From JBBQSU01 sp038234815 (GTDB lineage Bacteria > Planctomycetota > Phycisphaerae > Tepidisphaerales > Tepidisphaeraceae), in NCBI GenBank assembly GCA_038234815.1, contig JBBQSU010000179.1, positions 1-6,487 of the forward strand: a stretch of DNA of 6,487 nucleotides, read 5' to 3'. A program made the position numbers and the translations under genes. The notes under the pieces are model-generated. The model had not been told where the DNA came from and ran no database searches. It worked only from the letters and a program-made list of their open reading frames with translations. Shown piece by piece: positions 1 through 5,031 of this stretch (its first letter is position 1; each line of letters starts with the position of its first letter).

Positions 1-303
1 TCTGCGACGATCTGGCTGTTCGGCTCGCCGACGCTGGATATCCTGCCGTGGAACAGCTTTGTTCCGCAGGTGGGCGATCAGTTTACTCTGATGACGTGGC
101 AAACGGGCCTGGACGGCACGTTCGCAAGCGTGGTGGTAGACCCGTGGTTTGCGAGCCATGGGCTTAATTTCGATCTGCACTACAACAACGTCGGCGGAGC
201 CGGGAACCTGACATTGGAAGCGATACTGGTTCCCGAACCGGCATCAATAGGAGTGCTTGGACTGGGTGCGACGCTCCTTTTGCGCCGACGCAGGCGAGCG
301 TAG
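1..303 (+). CDS. PEP-CTERM sorting domain protein, C-terminal part
   Basis: The frame is open from the first base and gives the last 100 residues of a protein that begins upstream of the window. It ends in a classic PEP-CTERM tail: VPEPAS at about residues 77-82, a short Gly/Leu-rich hydrophobic segment (IGVLGLGATLLL), then a run of Arg before the stop. The preceding residues (FTLMTW, GTFASVVV, LNFDLHYNN, LTLEAILV) look like the beta-rich end of an autotransporter-like or surface-repeat ectodomain, as in many planctomycete PEP-CTERM proteins. By family knowledge, such tails direct export and processing by an exosortase, so this is probably an exported or surface-attached protein. The substrate or adhesive role cannot be read from this fragment. 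No clear terminator follows. Confidence 0.88.
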   Translation, partial: SATIWLFGSPTLDILPWNSFVPQVGDQFTLMTWQTGLDGTFASVVVDPWFASHGLNFDLHYNNVGGAGNLTLEAILVPEPASIGVLGLGATLLLRRRRRA

Positions 304-423
304 GAGAGTCCAGTGGTGCGATTCGCTGCATCGGCTTCAGCCATGGCTGTTACGCGGGCGAAGGCGGCCAGTGCCATCGCTGACATTTGACGGGCGAACA
401 ACAATCTGAACGACAGTCACCCA

Positions 424-430
424 AAGGAGA
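424..430 (+). promoter_or_regulatory. Shine-Dalgarno site before a short ORF
   Basis: The sequence AAAGGAG(A) lies about six bases before the ATG at 437. It is one of the best ribosome binding sites in the window, yet it precedes only a 43-codon reading frame. This suggests either a real small gene or the start of a gene lost to insertion or deletion. Confidence 0.4.
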
Positions 431-436
431 CGGATC

Positions 437-568
437 ATGACACGGAATCCAGTTGTCGCAGGGCGTGGACGGAGTGGGGCCGCGGAGAAACTAAAGGTGA
501 GAGGATCCGAAAACGAGTCCAGAAAACGGGACAACCCTGACTTTCAGTCGCCGCGATTGAGAACGTGA
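437..568 (+). CDS. Short basic ORF, 43 aa, unknown
   Basis: This is a 43-residue frame (ATG 437, TGA 566-568) with a strong ribosome binding site. The product is hydrophilic and rich in Arg, Lys and Ser (MTRNPVVAGR at the start, RDNPDFQSPR near the end), with no hydrophobic segment and no motif I recognise. It sits between the PEP-CTERM gene and the IS3 transposase fragment. Its stop lies immediately upstream, in the same frame, of the open stretch that becomes the transposase. It may be a genuine small protein, the 5' end of a gene interrupted by the IS3 insertion, or chance. The good SD is the only positive evidence. Confidence 0.3.
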   Translation: MTRNPVVAGRGRSGAAEKLKVRGSENESRKRDNPDFQSPRLRT

Positions 569-589
569 CAGACGCTCTTTCTTGGAGCA

Positions 590-922
590 ATGCGTGCGGT
601 AGCCCGGCGCAAACCACAGAAAGGATTATTGCATCACAGCGACCGCGGCTGCCAGTACGCCGGCAGTGCGTATCAGAATAAACTTGACGCATTCGATCTG
701 ACCTGCAGCATGAGTCGGGTCGGGAATTGCTGGGACAACGCCGTGATGGAACGCGTCTGGGCCGCCCTGAAAACCGAACTGGTGTATCAACGAGACTTCA
801 AAACCAAACAGGAGGCTATCGACGCGATCTTCGAATGGATCGAGGTGTGGTATAATCGCAAGCGAAGGCACAGTTCCCTCGGCTACCTCAGCCCGGAAAC
901 CTATGAATCGAAACTGAACTAA
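590..922 (+). pseudogene. IS3-family transposase (OrfB), C-terminal fragment
   Basis: This is the 3' part of an IS3-family OrfB transposase, a DDE integrase-core enzyme that cuts and joins transposon ends. The 110 residues contain the second catalytic Asp in LLHHSDRGCQY (D18) and the catalytic Glu in WDNAVMERVWAALKTE (E54), separated by exactly 35 residues as in the DD(35)E signature. The conserved Lys seven residues after the Glu (K61) and the family C-terminus (WYNRKRRHSSLGYLSPETYE) are present. Missing are the helix-turn-helix, the first catalytic Asp, and all of OrfA with its frameshift signal. A TGA at 566-568 closes the frame just upstream, and the ATG at 590 is only an internal Met. 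It cannot be active and is a deletion remnant. Confidence 0.92.
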
Positions 923-937
923 TCGGAACCGAGACGC

Positions 938-961
938 GCCAGAAAATGGTGGGGAAGGTCA
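938..961 (+). repeat. Probable right terminal repeat of the IS3 remnant
   Basis: Sixteen bases after the transposase stop is a stretch ending GGGGAAGGTCA. Read on the other strand it starts TGACCTTCCCC, which resembles IS3-group ends that begin TGA(C/A) followed by a C-rich tract. Its position directly behind OrfB is where the right end belongs. The matching left end is not found upstream, in line with loss of the 5' half of the element. Confidence 0.5.
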
Positions 962-1123
962 GCAGCGCGTGTCTGACCCGAAGAACATCGTTCGGCCCAG
1001 CAGTCAGCGGCGCGGCAAGCAACCGCTGTGCGGATGCAGCGGCAGGAGTTAACACTCAGGAGGATCGCTCACCCAGCGTGTTTAAACGTGACGAACGCAG
1101 ACCGCAACATACGCGATTCAAGA

Positions 1124-2608
1124 ATGCCGAAGCCAGCTTGCGCCAACTCGCCGGTCTCGCCTGATCCGATTCTCCTTACCGGCGCGACCGGTTACATCGG
1201 CGGGCGTCTGCTGCCGGCTCTGCTGGAGAAGGGCTACAAGGTGCGTTGCCTGGCCCGACGGCCCGAGCACCTGCAAGGCCGCGCCCGCGGCAGCTACGAG
1301 GTGTTTCCGGGAGACGTGGCAAACGCCGATAGCCTCGGCGCGGCTCTGGCGGGCGTGACCACGGCCTTCTACCTGGTGCATTCGATGGGTTCTGAGGGCG
1401 GGTTCGCCGAGCAGGATCGCCGGGCAGCTCAGAACTTCGCACAAGCCGCACGGACGGCCGGGGTACGCCGCATCATCTATCTCGGCGGCCTCGGCGGCGA
1501 CAAGACACTCTCGGCGCACCTGGCGAGCCGGCAGGAAGTCGGCCGCATCCTCCACGATTCCGGCGTGCCCACCATCGAGTTCCGCGCCTCCATCATCATT
1601 GGATCGGGCAGCCTGTCCTTTGAGATGGTCCGTTGCCTGGTCACCCGCCTGCCGATCATGACCACGCCGCGCTGGGTGCGCAGCCTGGCCCAACCGATCG
1701 CCGTCGAGGACGTACTGGCGTATTGCCTGGCGGCCGTCGAGATGCCCGGTGATGCCAGTGTGATTTACGAGATTGGCGGACCGGACCGCGTGTCCTACGC
1801 GGACCTGATGCGCGAGTACGGCCGGCAGGTTGGTCTGCACCGGCTCATCATTCCTGTGCCGGTGCTAAGCCCCGGGCTTTCGAGCCTGTGGTTGGGATTG
1901 ATTACCCCACTCTATGCACGGGTGGGACGCAAGCTGATCGACAGCGTCAAGCACGACACCGTCGTCAAAGATGACCGCGCGCTGCGCGACTTTGACATTC
2001 GTCCCCGGGGGCTGCGCGAGGCCATCGCCCGCGCCCTGGCCAAGGAAGACCAGGAGTATGCCCAGACGCGCTGGTCGGACGCGCTTTCCTCGGCCGGCGA
2101 CCCGCAGAGCTGGGGTGGGGTGCGGTTCGGCCGTCGGCTGATCGACCGCCGGCGCATCCATGTGTCGGTTGACCCCGTGGCGGCATTTGCGCCCATCGAG
2201 CGGATCGGCGGCCAAACTGGATGGTATCACGCCGACTGGCTTTGGAAGCTTCGCGCCGTAGCCGACATGATCTTCGGCGGCGTGGGTATGCGCCGAGGCC
2301 GGCCACATCCCCAGAGGCTGCAGCCGGGCGATGCCTTGGATTTCTGGCGGGTCGAAGCCGTCGAGCCGCCGTCGCTGCTTCGTCTGCGGGCCGAGATGAA
2401 GTTGCCAGGCCGGGCTTGGCTGCAGTTCGAGGTCGAACCCGACGAAGGCACTTCGGGAGTTTCGGGCGCTTGGATCACTCAAACGGCGATGTTCGATCCG
2501 GTCGGCCTGCTGGGACCGCTGTACTGGTATGCCGTGTGGCCGCTGCACCAGTGGGTATTCGCAGGGATGCTGCGCAAGATTGCCCGCGCCGCCGAGCGTA
2601 CGCACTGA
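1124..2608 (+). CDS. YbjT-like NAD(P)-binding (atypical SDR) protein with C-terminal DUF2867 domain
   Basis: The protein has 494 residues when started at ATG 1124, which puts the first Rossmann strand 15 residues from the N-terminus. The nucleotide-binding motif is ILLTGATGYIGG (G20, G23, G26). FYLVHSMG (83-89), YLGGLGG (119-125) and FRASIIIGSGS (153-163) follow the extended/atypical SDR (NmrA-like) pattern. Residues from about 335 to 490 form a DUF2867 domain: GWYHADWLWKLRA, RPHPQRLQPGDALDFWRV, then an aromatic end (LLGPLYWYAVWPLHQWVF). The order and total length match E. coli YbjT (about 476 aa), including PRWVRS and the LIIPVPV stretch, so the family call is firm. The substrate is unknown: an NAD(P)-dependent reductase or a redox sensor is plausible. 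The terminal aromatic segment may touch the membrane. In-frame GTG codons at 1028 and 1088 would lengthen it but lack a well-placed SD, and no strong SD precedes 1124 either. It converges with the next gene, three bases apart. Confidence 0.88.
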   Translation: MPKPACANSPVSPDPILLTGATGYIGGRLLPALLEKGYKVRCLARRPEHLQGRARGSYEVFPGDVANADSLGAALAGVTTAFYLVHSMGSEGGFAEQDRRAAQNFAQAARTAGVRRIIYLGGLGGDKTLSAHLASRQEVGRILHDSGVPTIEFRASIIIGSGSLSFEMVRCLVTRLPIMTTPRWVRSLAQPIAVEDVLAYCLAAVEMPGDASVIYEIGGPDRVSYADLMREYGRQVGLHRLIIPVPVLSPGLSSLWLGLITPLYARVGRKLIDSVKHDTVVKDDRALRDFDIRPRGLREAIARALAKEDQEYAQTRWSDALSSAGDPQSWGGVRFGRRLIDRRRIHVSVDPVAAFAPIERIGGQTGWYHADWLWKLRAVADMIFGGVGMRRGRPHPQRLQPGDALDFWRVEAVEPPSLLRLRAEMKLPGRAWLQFEVEPDEGTSGVSGAWITQTAMFDPVGLLGPLYWYAVWPLHQWVFAGMLRKIARAAERTH

Positions 2609-2634
2609 CGACTACAGCTTTCGGCTGTCATACG
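2609..2634 (+). repeat. Imperfect inverted repeat, left copy
   Basis: The 26 bases starting CGACTACAGCTT directly after the SDR stop match, with about 21 of 26 identities, the reverse complement of 3157-3182. The two copies bracket the conserved hypothetical gene. This copy also contains a small hairpin, ACAGC-TTTCG-GCTGT (2614-2628), which might help end transcription from either convergent gene. It also encodes the last residues of the hypothetical protein. Confidence 0.4.
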
Positions 2635-3148
2635 CCCAATGCAGCAACGCCTGCCTTTGGACCGGCCTGCATGATAAGTCGCCCTGGACGCAGTTCTTCT
2701 TCACCTGGGCTACGTGACGCCGCAGGGCTTTCCATCGCGCGATCTGACGTTCATCTTCGCCGGGGATGCGCCGTCCCATGTAATAGCGGCAATACCACTG
2801 AAACCACCCGCGCGGGTCGTCCCTGTAAATCCAGCCCTTCTTCCGCCACTGCGAAAGTGGGAGACTGGCGTTCACCTTGAAATAGTTCAGCTCGGGTGCG
2901 TGCCTCGTGGGGCAGAGCTTGGCTCGCCTGAACCAATTCGCCGGGAACTCTCCGGTGCAGTCGGTCATGTACTTCCCGCCAAAGACCCCGAGTGTGAGCA
3001 TCTGTTTGGGCGAGAGCTGCGGCCGGAACCCCGGATGAAATCCCCTGCCCATGGGCTGGACCAGTTCGTACCTGTAGCCATGCTGCATTTGGTCGTTGAC
3101 GACCACGAACCTTCTGGGACGGCGAGCTGTGCTTTTCGGAACAGTCAC
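2612..3148 (-). CDS. Conserved hypothetical protein (178 aa)
   Basis: Translation starts at GTG 3148, chosen because AAGAGGT lies about four bases upstream; it ends at TAG 2612. The 178-residue soluble protein has no signal peptide or membrane helix. It is rich in Trp, Tyr, Arg and Lys, with blocks FHPGFRPQLSPKQMLTLGVF, GKYMTDCTGEFP, LNYFKVNASLPLSQW, DPRGWFQWYCRYYMGRR, EDERQIARWKALRRH and a Cys-containing tail (NCVQGDLSCRPVQRQ) ending WAYDSRKL. I recall the same blocks in hypothetical proteins of planctomycetes and other bacteria, so it is probably a real, conserved family without an assigned function. The aromatic/basic composition would suit nucleic acid binding, but that is speculation. 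It converges with the SDR gene and sits downstream of the broken lipocalin on the same strand. An imperfect inverted repeat flanks it. Confidence 0.82.
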   Translation of the reverse strand: MTVPKSTARRPRRFVVVNDQMQHGYRYELVQPMGRGFHPGFRPQLSPKQMLTLGVFGGKYMTDCTGEFPANWFRRAKLCPTRHAPELNYFKVNASLPLSQWRKKGWIYRDDPRGWFQWYCRYYMGRRIPGEDERQIARWKALRRHVAQVKKNCVQGDLSCRPVQRQALLHWAYDSRKL

Positions 3149-3156
3149 GGTTACCT

Positions 3157-3182
3157 CTTACGAAAGCCGCAAGCTATAGTCG
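3157..3182 (-). repeat. Imperfect inverted repeat, right copy
   Basis: Read on the minus strand from 3182, this begins CGACTATAGCTT and matches 2609-2634 of the plus strand with about 21 of 26 identities. It lies in the leader of the hypothetical gene, just before its ribosome binding site. It contains TATAGC, a possible -10 element, though I see no good -35 at 16-18 bases. Confidence 0.4.
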
Positions 3183-3258
3183 CCCGGCGCACAGAATGGC
3201 ACATGACTCCCGCGCGAAGGGAGGGTACTTTTCAGCTGCGCATCGTGTGGCCGACGGA

Positions 3259-3387
3259 CTACAGATCCACAAGATAACGGTCGGCTTGGAAATCGGTCAC
3301 CGGCGGGAGGCCCTGGGGAACAGACGCACATCCGCCGAGGATCGCTGTCACCAAGACCGCCCACGCATGGCCGATTGTTCGTCGCAT
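3259..3387 (-). pseudogene. Truncated Blc-type lipocalin lipoprotein
   Basis: ATG 3387 has a textbook SD (AGGAG, spacing about 5). The 42-codon frame starts MRRTIGHAWAVLVTAILGGC, a lipoprotein signal peptide with lipobox L17-G-G-C20. The mature part begins CASVPQGLPPV and continues TDFQADRYL. In bacterial lipocalins such as E. coli Blc this segment is followed by the signature G-x-W-Y-E-I-A-R. Here the similarity stops right after RYL and the frame closes at TAG 3259-3261. Blc family members have about 170-180 residues and are outer-membrane lipoproteins that bind lipids, so this is a 5' remnant, perhaps still making a short lipopeptide. A degenerate trace of the C-terminus may persist at 3160-3258. 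An IS end lies 56 bases upstream of the start. Confidence 0.7.
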
Positions 3388-3443
3388 AGAGCTCCTATCT
3401 TACTTGTCGGTTGGGTGCCGATCCATGCGGGTCGTTCCCTCGC

Positions 3444-3847
3444 CAGGGTCTTTCAATTCTTCACCCTGATCTAGCCGATAAGGTCTCTGGTCATGGAGGA
3501 CCAAGGCTATGTCGGAGACCCACTCACTTTACGAAGCGTTCCTTCTGGTTCCCGATCCTCGCTCCCCGCTGGGCAAACGGCATCCGCTGCCAGCGGTGTT
3601 GACGTTGATCTCGTTCGCGATTCTGTCCGGTTGCCGCAGTCTGTATGCCATCGCTCAGTTCGGCCGGGATCGTGGCCGGGCCTTCGGTACGGCACTGGGG
3701 TTCACACACGAGAAGACCATTTCCTGCACCATGCTGCATTACCTGCTAGGTGATCTGGATCGCGTGGCGTTCGAGCGGGCGATTCGCTCGTGGCTCAAGG
3801 GGCAGCGAAGCGACGGATGGGAACTGCCTATCCCCATGGCGAACTGA
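3444..3847 (+). mobile_element. ISAs1-family insertion sequence, left-end remnant
   Basis: This appears to be the left part of an ISAs1-family element. The likely left tip is CAGGGTC at 3444, followed by the leader, SD and N-terminal third of the transposase. CAGGGT (3444-3449) and ACCCTG (3463-3468) form a six-base inverted pair at this tip. The right end is missing: homology stops near 3823, where sequence from a serine recombinase gene follows. The exact left boundary is inferred from the CAGGG start typical of the family. Confidence 0.6.
3509..3847 (+). pseudogene. ISAs1-family transposase, N-terminal fragment
   Basis: The gene keeps its proper start: ATG 3509 with GGAGGA about eight bases upstream. 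The 112 residues match the N-terminal DDE_Tnp_1-associated domain of ISAs1 transposases: VPDPRSPLGKRHPLPAVLTL, ISFAILSGCRSLYAIAQFGR, TALGFTHEKTIS, then a helical LDRVAFERAIRSWL. Full-length members have about 370 residues and continue into a DDE catalytic domain opening with a DGK motif. Here similarity ends around W104-E105 (base 3823), and a foreign tail, LPIPMAN, runs to a TGA at 3845-3847 that belongs to the antisense of the serine recombinase fragment. All catalytic residues are absent, so it is inactive. Confidence 0.85.
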
Positions 3848-3936
3848 GCCTCGCATGAAGAGAACGTCGCTGGCCGATCTACCGAATGGCGGGTGTAGAT
3901 GGCATAACGGGTGACCTTGGGCGCGTCGACGGTCAT
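3739..3936 (-). pseudogene. Serine recombinase, N-terminal fragment coupled to vapC
   Basis: The frame starts at ATG 3936, overlapping the vapC stop as ATGA. GGAGAA (minus strand, inside vapC) lies about 12 bases upstream, so translation would be coupled to vapC. Residues 7-33 read KVTRYAIYTRHSVDRPATFS followed by SCEAQFA. This is the N-terminus of the resolvase/invertase catalytic domain of large serine recombinases: first beta strand (RYAIY), the TRxS motif with candidate nucleophile S18, and the conserved C-E-A-Q. After about residue 33 (base 3838) the match ends and the frame runs antisense through the ISAs1 fragment to a stop at 3739-3741. Intact relatives usually have 450-600 residues with recombinase and zinc-ribbon domains; all of that is lost. 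The gene cannot recombine DNA in this form. Confidence 0.72.
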
Positions 3937-4340
3937 GGCGTGAGCCAATTCTCCACGTTCAAGCCGGCAACCCGTCGGAACTCCCGCTCATTATTGGTCA
4001 CGACGGTGATGCCCAACGAGAACGCATGCGAGGCGATCAAAGTATCCAAAGGGCCGATCGGAGTTCCTACCCGCTCCAACGCTGCGCGCACCGCGCCATA
4101 GACCTCCGCAGCCTGGCTATCGAAGGGTAAGATCGCCAGGGGAGCGCAGAACTCGGCCAGCAAGGCTGTGTGCCGCGCCGGCCGCGCTGTCTTGGCCACT
4201 CCGTACTGGAGTTCTGCCAAAGTAATGCTGGAAATGGCGGTTTCATCCACGCGGCAGCGTTTCAGTTTCGCAAAGGCGTGTGCCGCCCGCCCACGGAGTA
4301 GTTCCACGCAGATATTCGTGTCGAGCATGTAGCGGGTCAC
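3933..4340 (-). CDS. vapC: VapC-family PIN-domain toxin ribonuclease
   Basis: This 135-residue PIN-domain protein is of normal VapC length. VapC toxins are Mg-dependent endoribonucleases that cut tRNA or rRNA and stop growth when released from VapB. Visible acidic residues are D7 in YMLDTNICVELLRG, E43 in ISSITLAELQYGVAK, and D99 in GTPIGPLDTLIASHA. The C-terminal block TVVTNNEREFRRV is the usual end of the fold, followed by GLNVENW, so the active site looks complete. Start GTG 4340 overlaps the vapB stop (GTGA), which gives translational coupling. An internal Met (residue 5) is too close to D7 to be a better start. Its own stop overlaps the serine recombinase start (ATGA). Nothing suggests decay. 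Confidence 0.94.
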   Translation of the reverse strand: MTRYMLDTNICVELLRGRAAHAFAKLKRCRVDETAISSITLAELQYGVAKTARPARHTALLAEFCAPLAILPFDSQAAEVYGAVRAALERVGTPIGPLDTLIASHAFSLGITVVTNNEREFRRVAGLNVENWLTP

Positions 4341-4594
4341 GTGCGCTTCGCCTTTCGCTTCTCCAGTGACTTGCGCGTCTCTGCTACCGTGGGGTGGCTT
4401 CGCTCGACCATGAAGTCCTCATCGGCCTTGCCGAGCGTGTCCGCCATCATGTCCCAAGCCGCGCCGCAAGGAAACAACAACACCGCCGATCCGATGCGCT
4501 TCACGCAGACCTCGTCGGCATCGAATCGGAATTCTTTGGGCAACCGAACCGCCTGGCTGGCCCCGTTTTTAAACACCTTGGCTGTGACAATCAT
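4337..4594 (-). CDS. vapB: VapB-family antitoxin (AbrB/SpoVT-like)
   Basis: The 85-residue antitoxin partners the downstream VapC. Residues 1-45 form an AbrB/MazE-type swapped-hairpin DNA-binding domain (AKVFKNGASQAVRLPKEFRF, then DADEVCVKRIGSAVLLFP). The C-terminal half (WDMMADTLGKADEDFMVE and a basic tail KRKAKRT) is the flexible region that wraps VapC in known pairs. ATG 4594 was chosen because AAGGAG lies eight bases upstream and the AbrB-like fold begins at once; the frame stays open further upstream, but that extension includes the promoter. The VapBC complex normally represses its own promoter, and a palindrome is present over the -10 element. The stop overlaps the vapC start. Confidence 0.93.
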   Translation of the reverse strand: MIVTAKVFKNGASQAVRLPKEFRFDADEVCVKRIGSAVLLFPCGAAWDMMADTLGKADEDFMVERSHPTVAETRKSLEKRKAKRT

Positions 4595-4619
4595 GATCCA
4601 TCTCCTTAATTTAGACTGT

Positions 4620-4648
4620 AGTATATACTCAGGGGCGGAGCGAAACAA
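4620..4648 (-). promoter_or_regulatory. vapBC promoter with palindromic operator candidate
   Basis: On the minus strand TTGTTT (4648-4643) and TATACT (4625-4620) are separated by exactly 17 bases, a good sigma-70-type arrangement. The -10 lies inside the perfect ten-base palindrome AGTATATACT (4620-4629), a natural site for autorepression by VapB/VapBC. A transcript starting near 4613 would have a leader of about 20 bases, just enough to hold the SD of vapB. Confidence 0.55.
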
Positions 4649-5031
4649 GATGCCTGAGCAGACGGGTCTGAACTGATTCCGCACCGTTTGCTTTCGGGAT
4701 TGCGAAGGCAATCGGGTTGTTAACTGGGAGGGGGGTGTTAACGAGAGAAACAGAGAGCGCGGGGCGAAAACGGGGCGACCGGCGGCCGGAAGCGTTGGCG
4801 GCAGCGTTCTTCGACGCTCTCGCCGGGCCGATGCCGAGAGTTGAACGTGACGTAAACCCTTGTAATTACTGGCCAGAAACGACGAACCCCGAAAGGCGGC
4901 CTCTCGGGGTTCTCGCGTTAACTAGGTGGTACGGTCATTCCGTAACTAAAACTTCAGCTCCCTGAAGGCAACCCTCTTCATAAGCTCTCGCGCGCCAAAA
5001 ACCCCATTATTGAATCAAAAACGCATGAGGT
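4649..5031. other. Intergenic stretch between vapBC promoter and darG
   Basis: I see no convincing gene here. A plus-strand frame from about 4672 to 4965 is open, but it has no ribosome binding site, matches nothing I recognise, and runs through the hairpin at 4884-4912. GTTAAC occurs three times (4719-4724, 4737-4742, 4917-4922). A small perfect inverted pair TACGG/CCGTA lies at 4930-4944. The stretch may hold ends or scars of a mobile element. Confidence 0.4.
4884..4912 (-). terminator. Strong hairpin, probable terminator after darG
   Basis: Read on the minus strand, GAACCCCGA pairs with TCGGGGTTC (nine base pairs), followed inward by one G-U pair and AGG/CCT around a CCG loop. On the plus strand the G-U becomes an A-C mismatch, so the structure fits minus-strand RNA better. 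It lies about 120 bases beyond the darG stop. The following U tract is short (CGTCGTTTCTGG), so termination may be partly factor-dependent. Confidence 0.5.

Noticed and set aside
517..540. CCAGAAAA-containing stretch resembling the IS3 right end at 938-961
   Set aside because: Only about the first eight bases agree, and the orientation is the same as the right end rather than inverted, so it does not qualify as the missing left end.
1028..1123. N-terminal extension of the SDR protein to GTG 1028 or GTG 1088
   Set aside because: The extra residues are unlike the family, which begins close to the first Rossmann strand. The AGGAGG at 1058-1063 is not suitably spaced for any in-frame start.
1118..1840. 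Long minus-strand open frame opposite the SDR gene
   Set aside because: It is antisense to a well-recognised Rossmann domain, its composition is typical of a GC-rich shadow frame, and it has no recognisable motif.
1865..2605. Second long minus-strand frame opposite the DUF2867 half
   Set aside because: It is the shadow of a confidently identified domain on the plus strand; high GC keeps the frame open by chance.
2714..3277. Plus-strand frame across the conserved hypothetical gene
   Set aside because: It is antisense to a frame with clear conserved blocks and a good ribosome binding site, and it shows no motif of its own.
4717..4965. Plus-strand frame of 82 codons between vapB and darG
   Set aside because: It has a TTG start without a convincing SD, no recognised similarity, and passes through a strong hairpin. 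It is kept only as part of the unexplained intergenic stretch.
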